Source of the DNA: an uncultured Geobacter sp.
GTDB taxonomy: Bacteria; Desulfobacterota; Desulfuromonadia; Geobacterales; CAIOGM01
Reading direction: 5' to 3'
Length of the DNA: 57,104 nt
NCBI GenBank assembly: GCA_903857795.1
Contig: CAIOGM010000073.1
Coordinates: forward strand, 1-57,104
Shown: piece by piece, positions 56,970 to 57,104 of the stretch
Position numbering within the stretch: the stretch's first letter is position 1
How the letters are laid out: every line of letters begins with the position of its first letter
Notes under the pieces: generated by a model
Told to the model about the DNA's origin: nothing
Databases searched by the model: none
What the model saw: only the letters and a program-made list of their open reading frames with translations
Translations under genes and position numbers: made by a program

Positions 56970-57104
56970 TGAGGGCAATGGAGCTGAAGACTTTCCTTTA
57001 AGCTCCCCTCCCTTGATGGGAGGGGCTGGGGGAGGGTGAAAGGCTGGGAGCAACATGCCCATCAACCTGACAGCAGCAGCCAAAGAGCTGCGAAAAAACT
57101 CCAC
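56912..57104. repeat. Second copy of the 487-bp repeat unit, cut by the window end
   Basis: Continues directly from the first copy with the same hairpins and the same ribosome site. It may be part of a longer array beyond the window. Confidence 0.88.
57055..57104 (+). CDS. DUF559 protein, second copy, 5' fragment
   Basis: Starts MPINLTAAAKELRKNST like the gene at 56568, identical over the ~16 codons visible, and is cut by the window edge. Confidence 0.8.
   Translation, partial: MPINLTAAAKELRKNS

Overview
The window looks like a chromosomal segment of a Geobacter-like bacterium (Desulfuromonadia/Geobacterales). The clues are a GC-rich genome, a pair of DUF507 genes, an F1 ATP synthase operon that starts with b' and b but lacks atpB and atpE, a membrane sensor with a covalent-haem CxxCH site, type IV pilus motor genes, and remnants of PEP-CTERM surface proteins. 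This assignment is inferred from gene content; no rRNA or tRNA gene was seen.

Layout. 1-5.2 kb: the 3' part of an RCC1-repeat surface-type protein, two DUF507 genes, CIRCE-controlled groES-groEL and a CoA-binding protein. 5.4-8.8 kb: a LolA-type carrier, YajQ, RimO and a DksA-like regulator. 8.8-11.8 kb: a c-haem HAMP-PAS sensor on the minus strand and parA-parB. 12-18 kb: atpF'-atpF-atpH-atpA-atpG-atpD-atpC. 18-25.7 kb: a BTAD-type regulator, a ferritin-like protein, tatD, prfC, a CDF metal transporter, hemG and a DnaJ-like co-chaperone. 25.8-28.5 kb: a SNF2 helicase. 28.5-34.2 kb: an accessory, partly decayed zone. It holds a two-component system flanked by two PEP-CTERM tail fragments in direct orientation, remnants of an XRE antitoxin and a Fic-like protein, an intact antitoxin/PIN-toxin pair with a 28-bp palindromic operator, and about 1.2 kb without a gene. 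34.2-40.1 kb: a ThiI-like PP-loop enzyme, a PilB/GspE homologue that has lost its nucleotide-binding motifs, pilT and an ABC exporter.

40.2-56.4 kb is the most interesting part: one long co-directional locus, almost entirely translationally coupled through ATGA/GTGA overlaps. It encodes a polysaccharide deacetylase, a GT2 glycosyltransferase, four radical SAM proteins (three with a B12-binding-like N-terminal half), an LpxL-type acyltransferase, one acyl carrier protein, an acyltransferase of the FabD fold, a 4HBT thioesterase, a ketoreductase, a full ketosynthase, a second ketosynthase-like subunit without the catalytic histidines, a FabZ-like dehydratase, a LolA-like carrier and an MMPL/RND exporter. 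The core (KS, KS-like partner, KR, DH, ACP, thioesterase, LPLAT, LolA, MMPL) matches the logic of aryl polyene/xanthomonadin loci. There is no visible aromatic-starter gene (ammonia lyase or acyl-ACP ligase) and no enoyl reductase, while radical SAM enzymes are heavily represented. I infer an outer-membrane lipid built on an unsaturated ACP-bound chain and modified by radical chemistry, possibly of a type not yet described.

The right edge (56.4 kb to the end) is a tandem duplication with a 487-bp period that carries a DUF559 gene; the second copy runs off the window.
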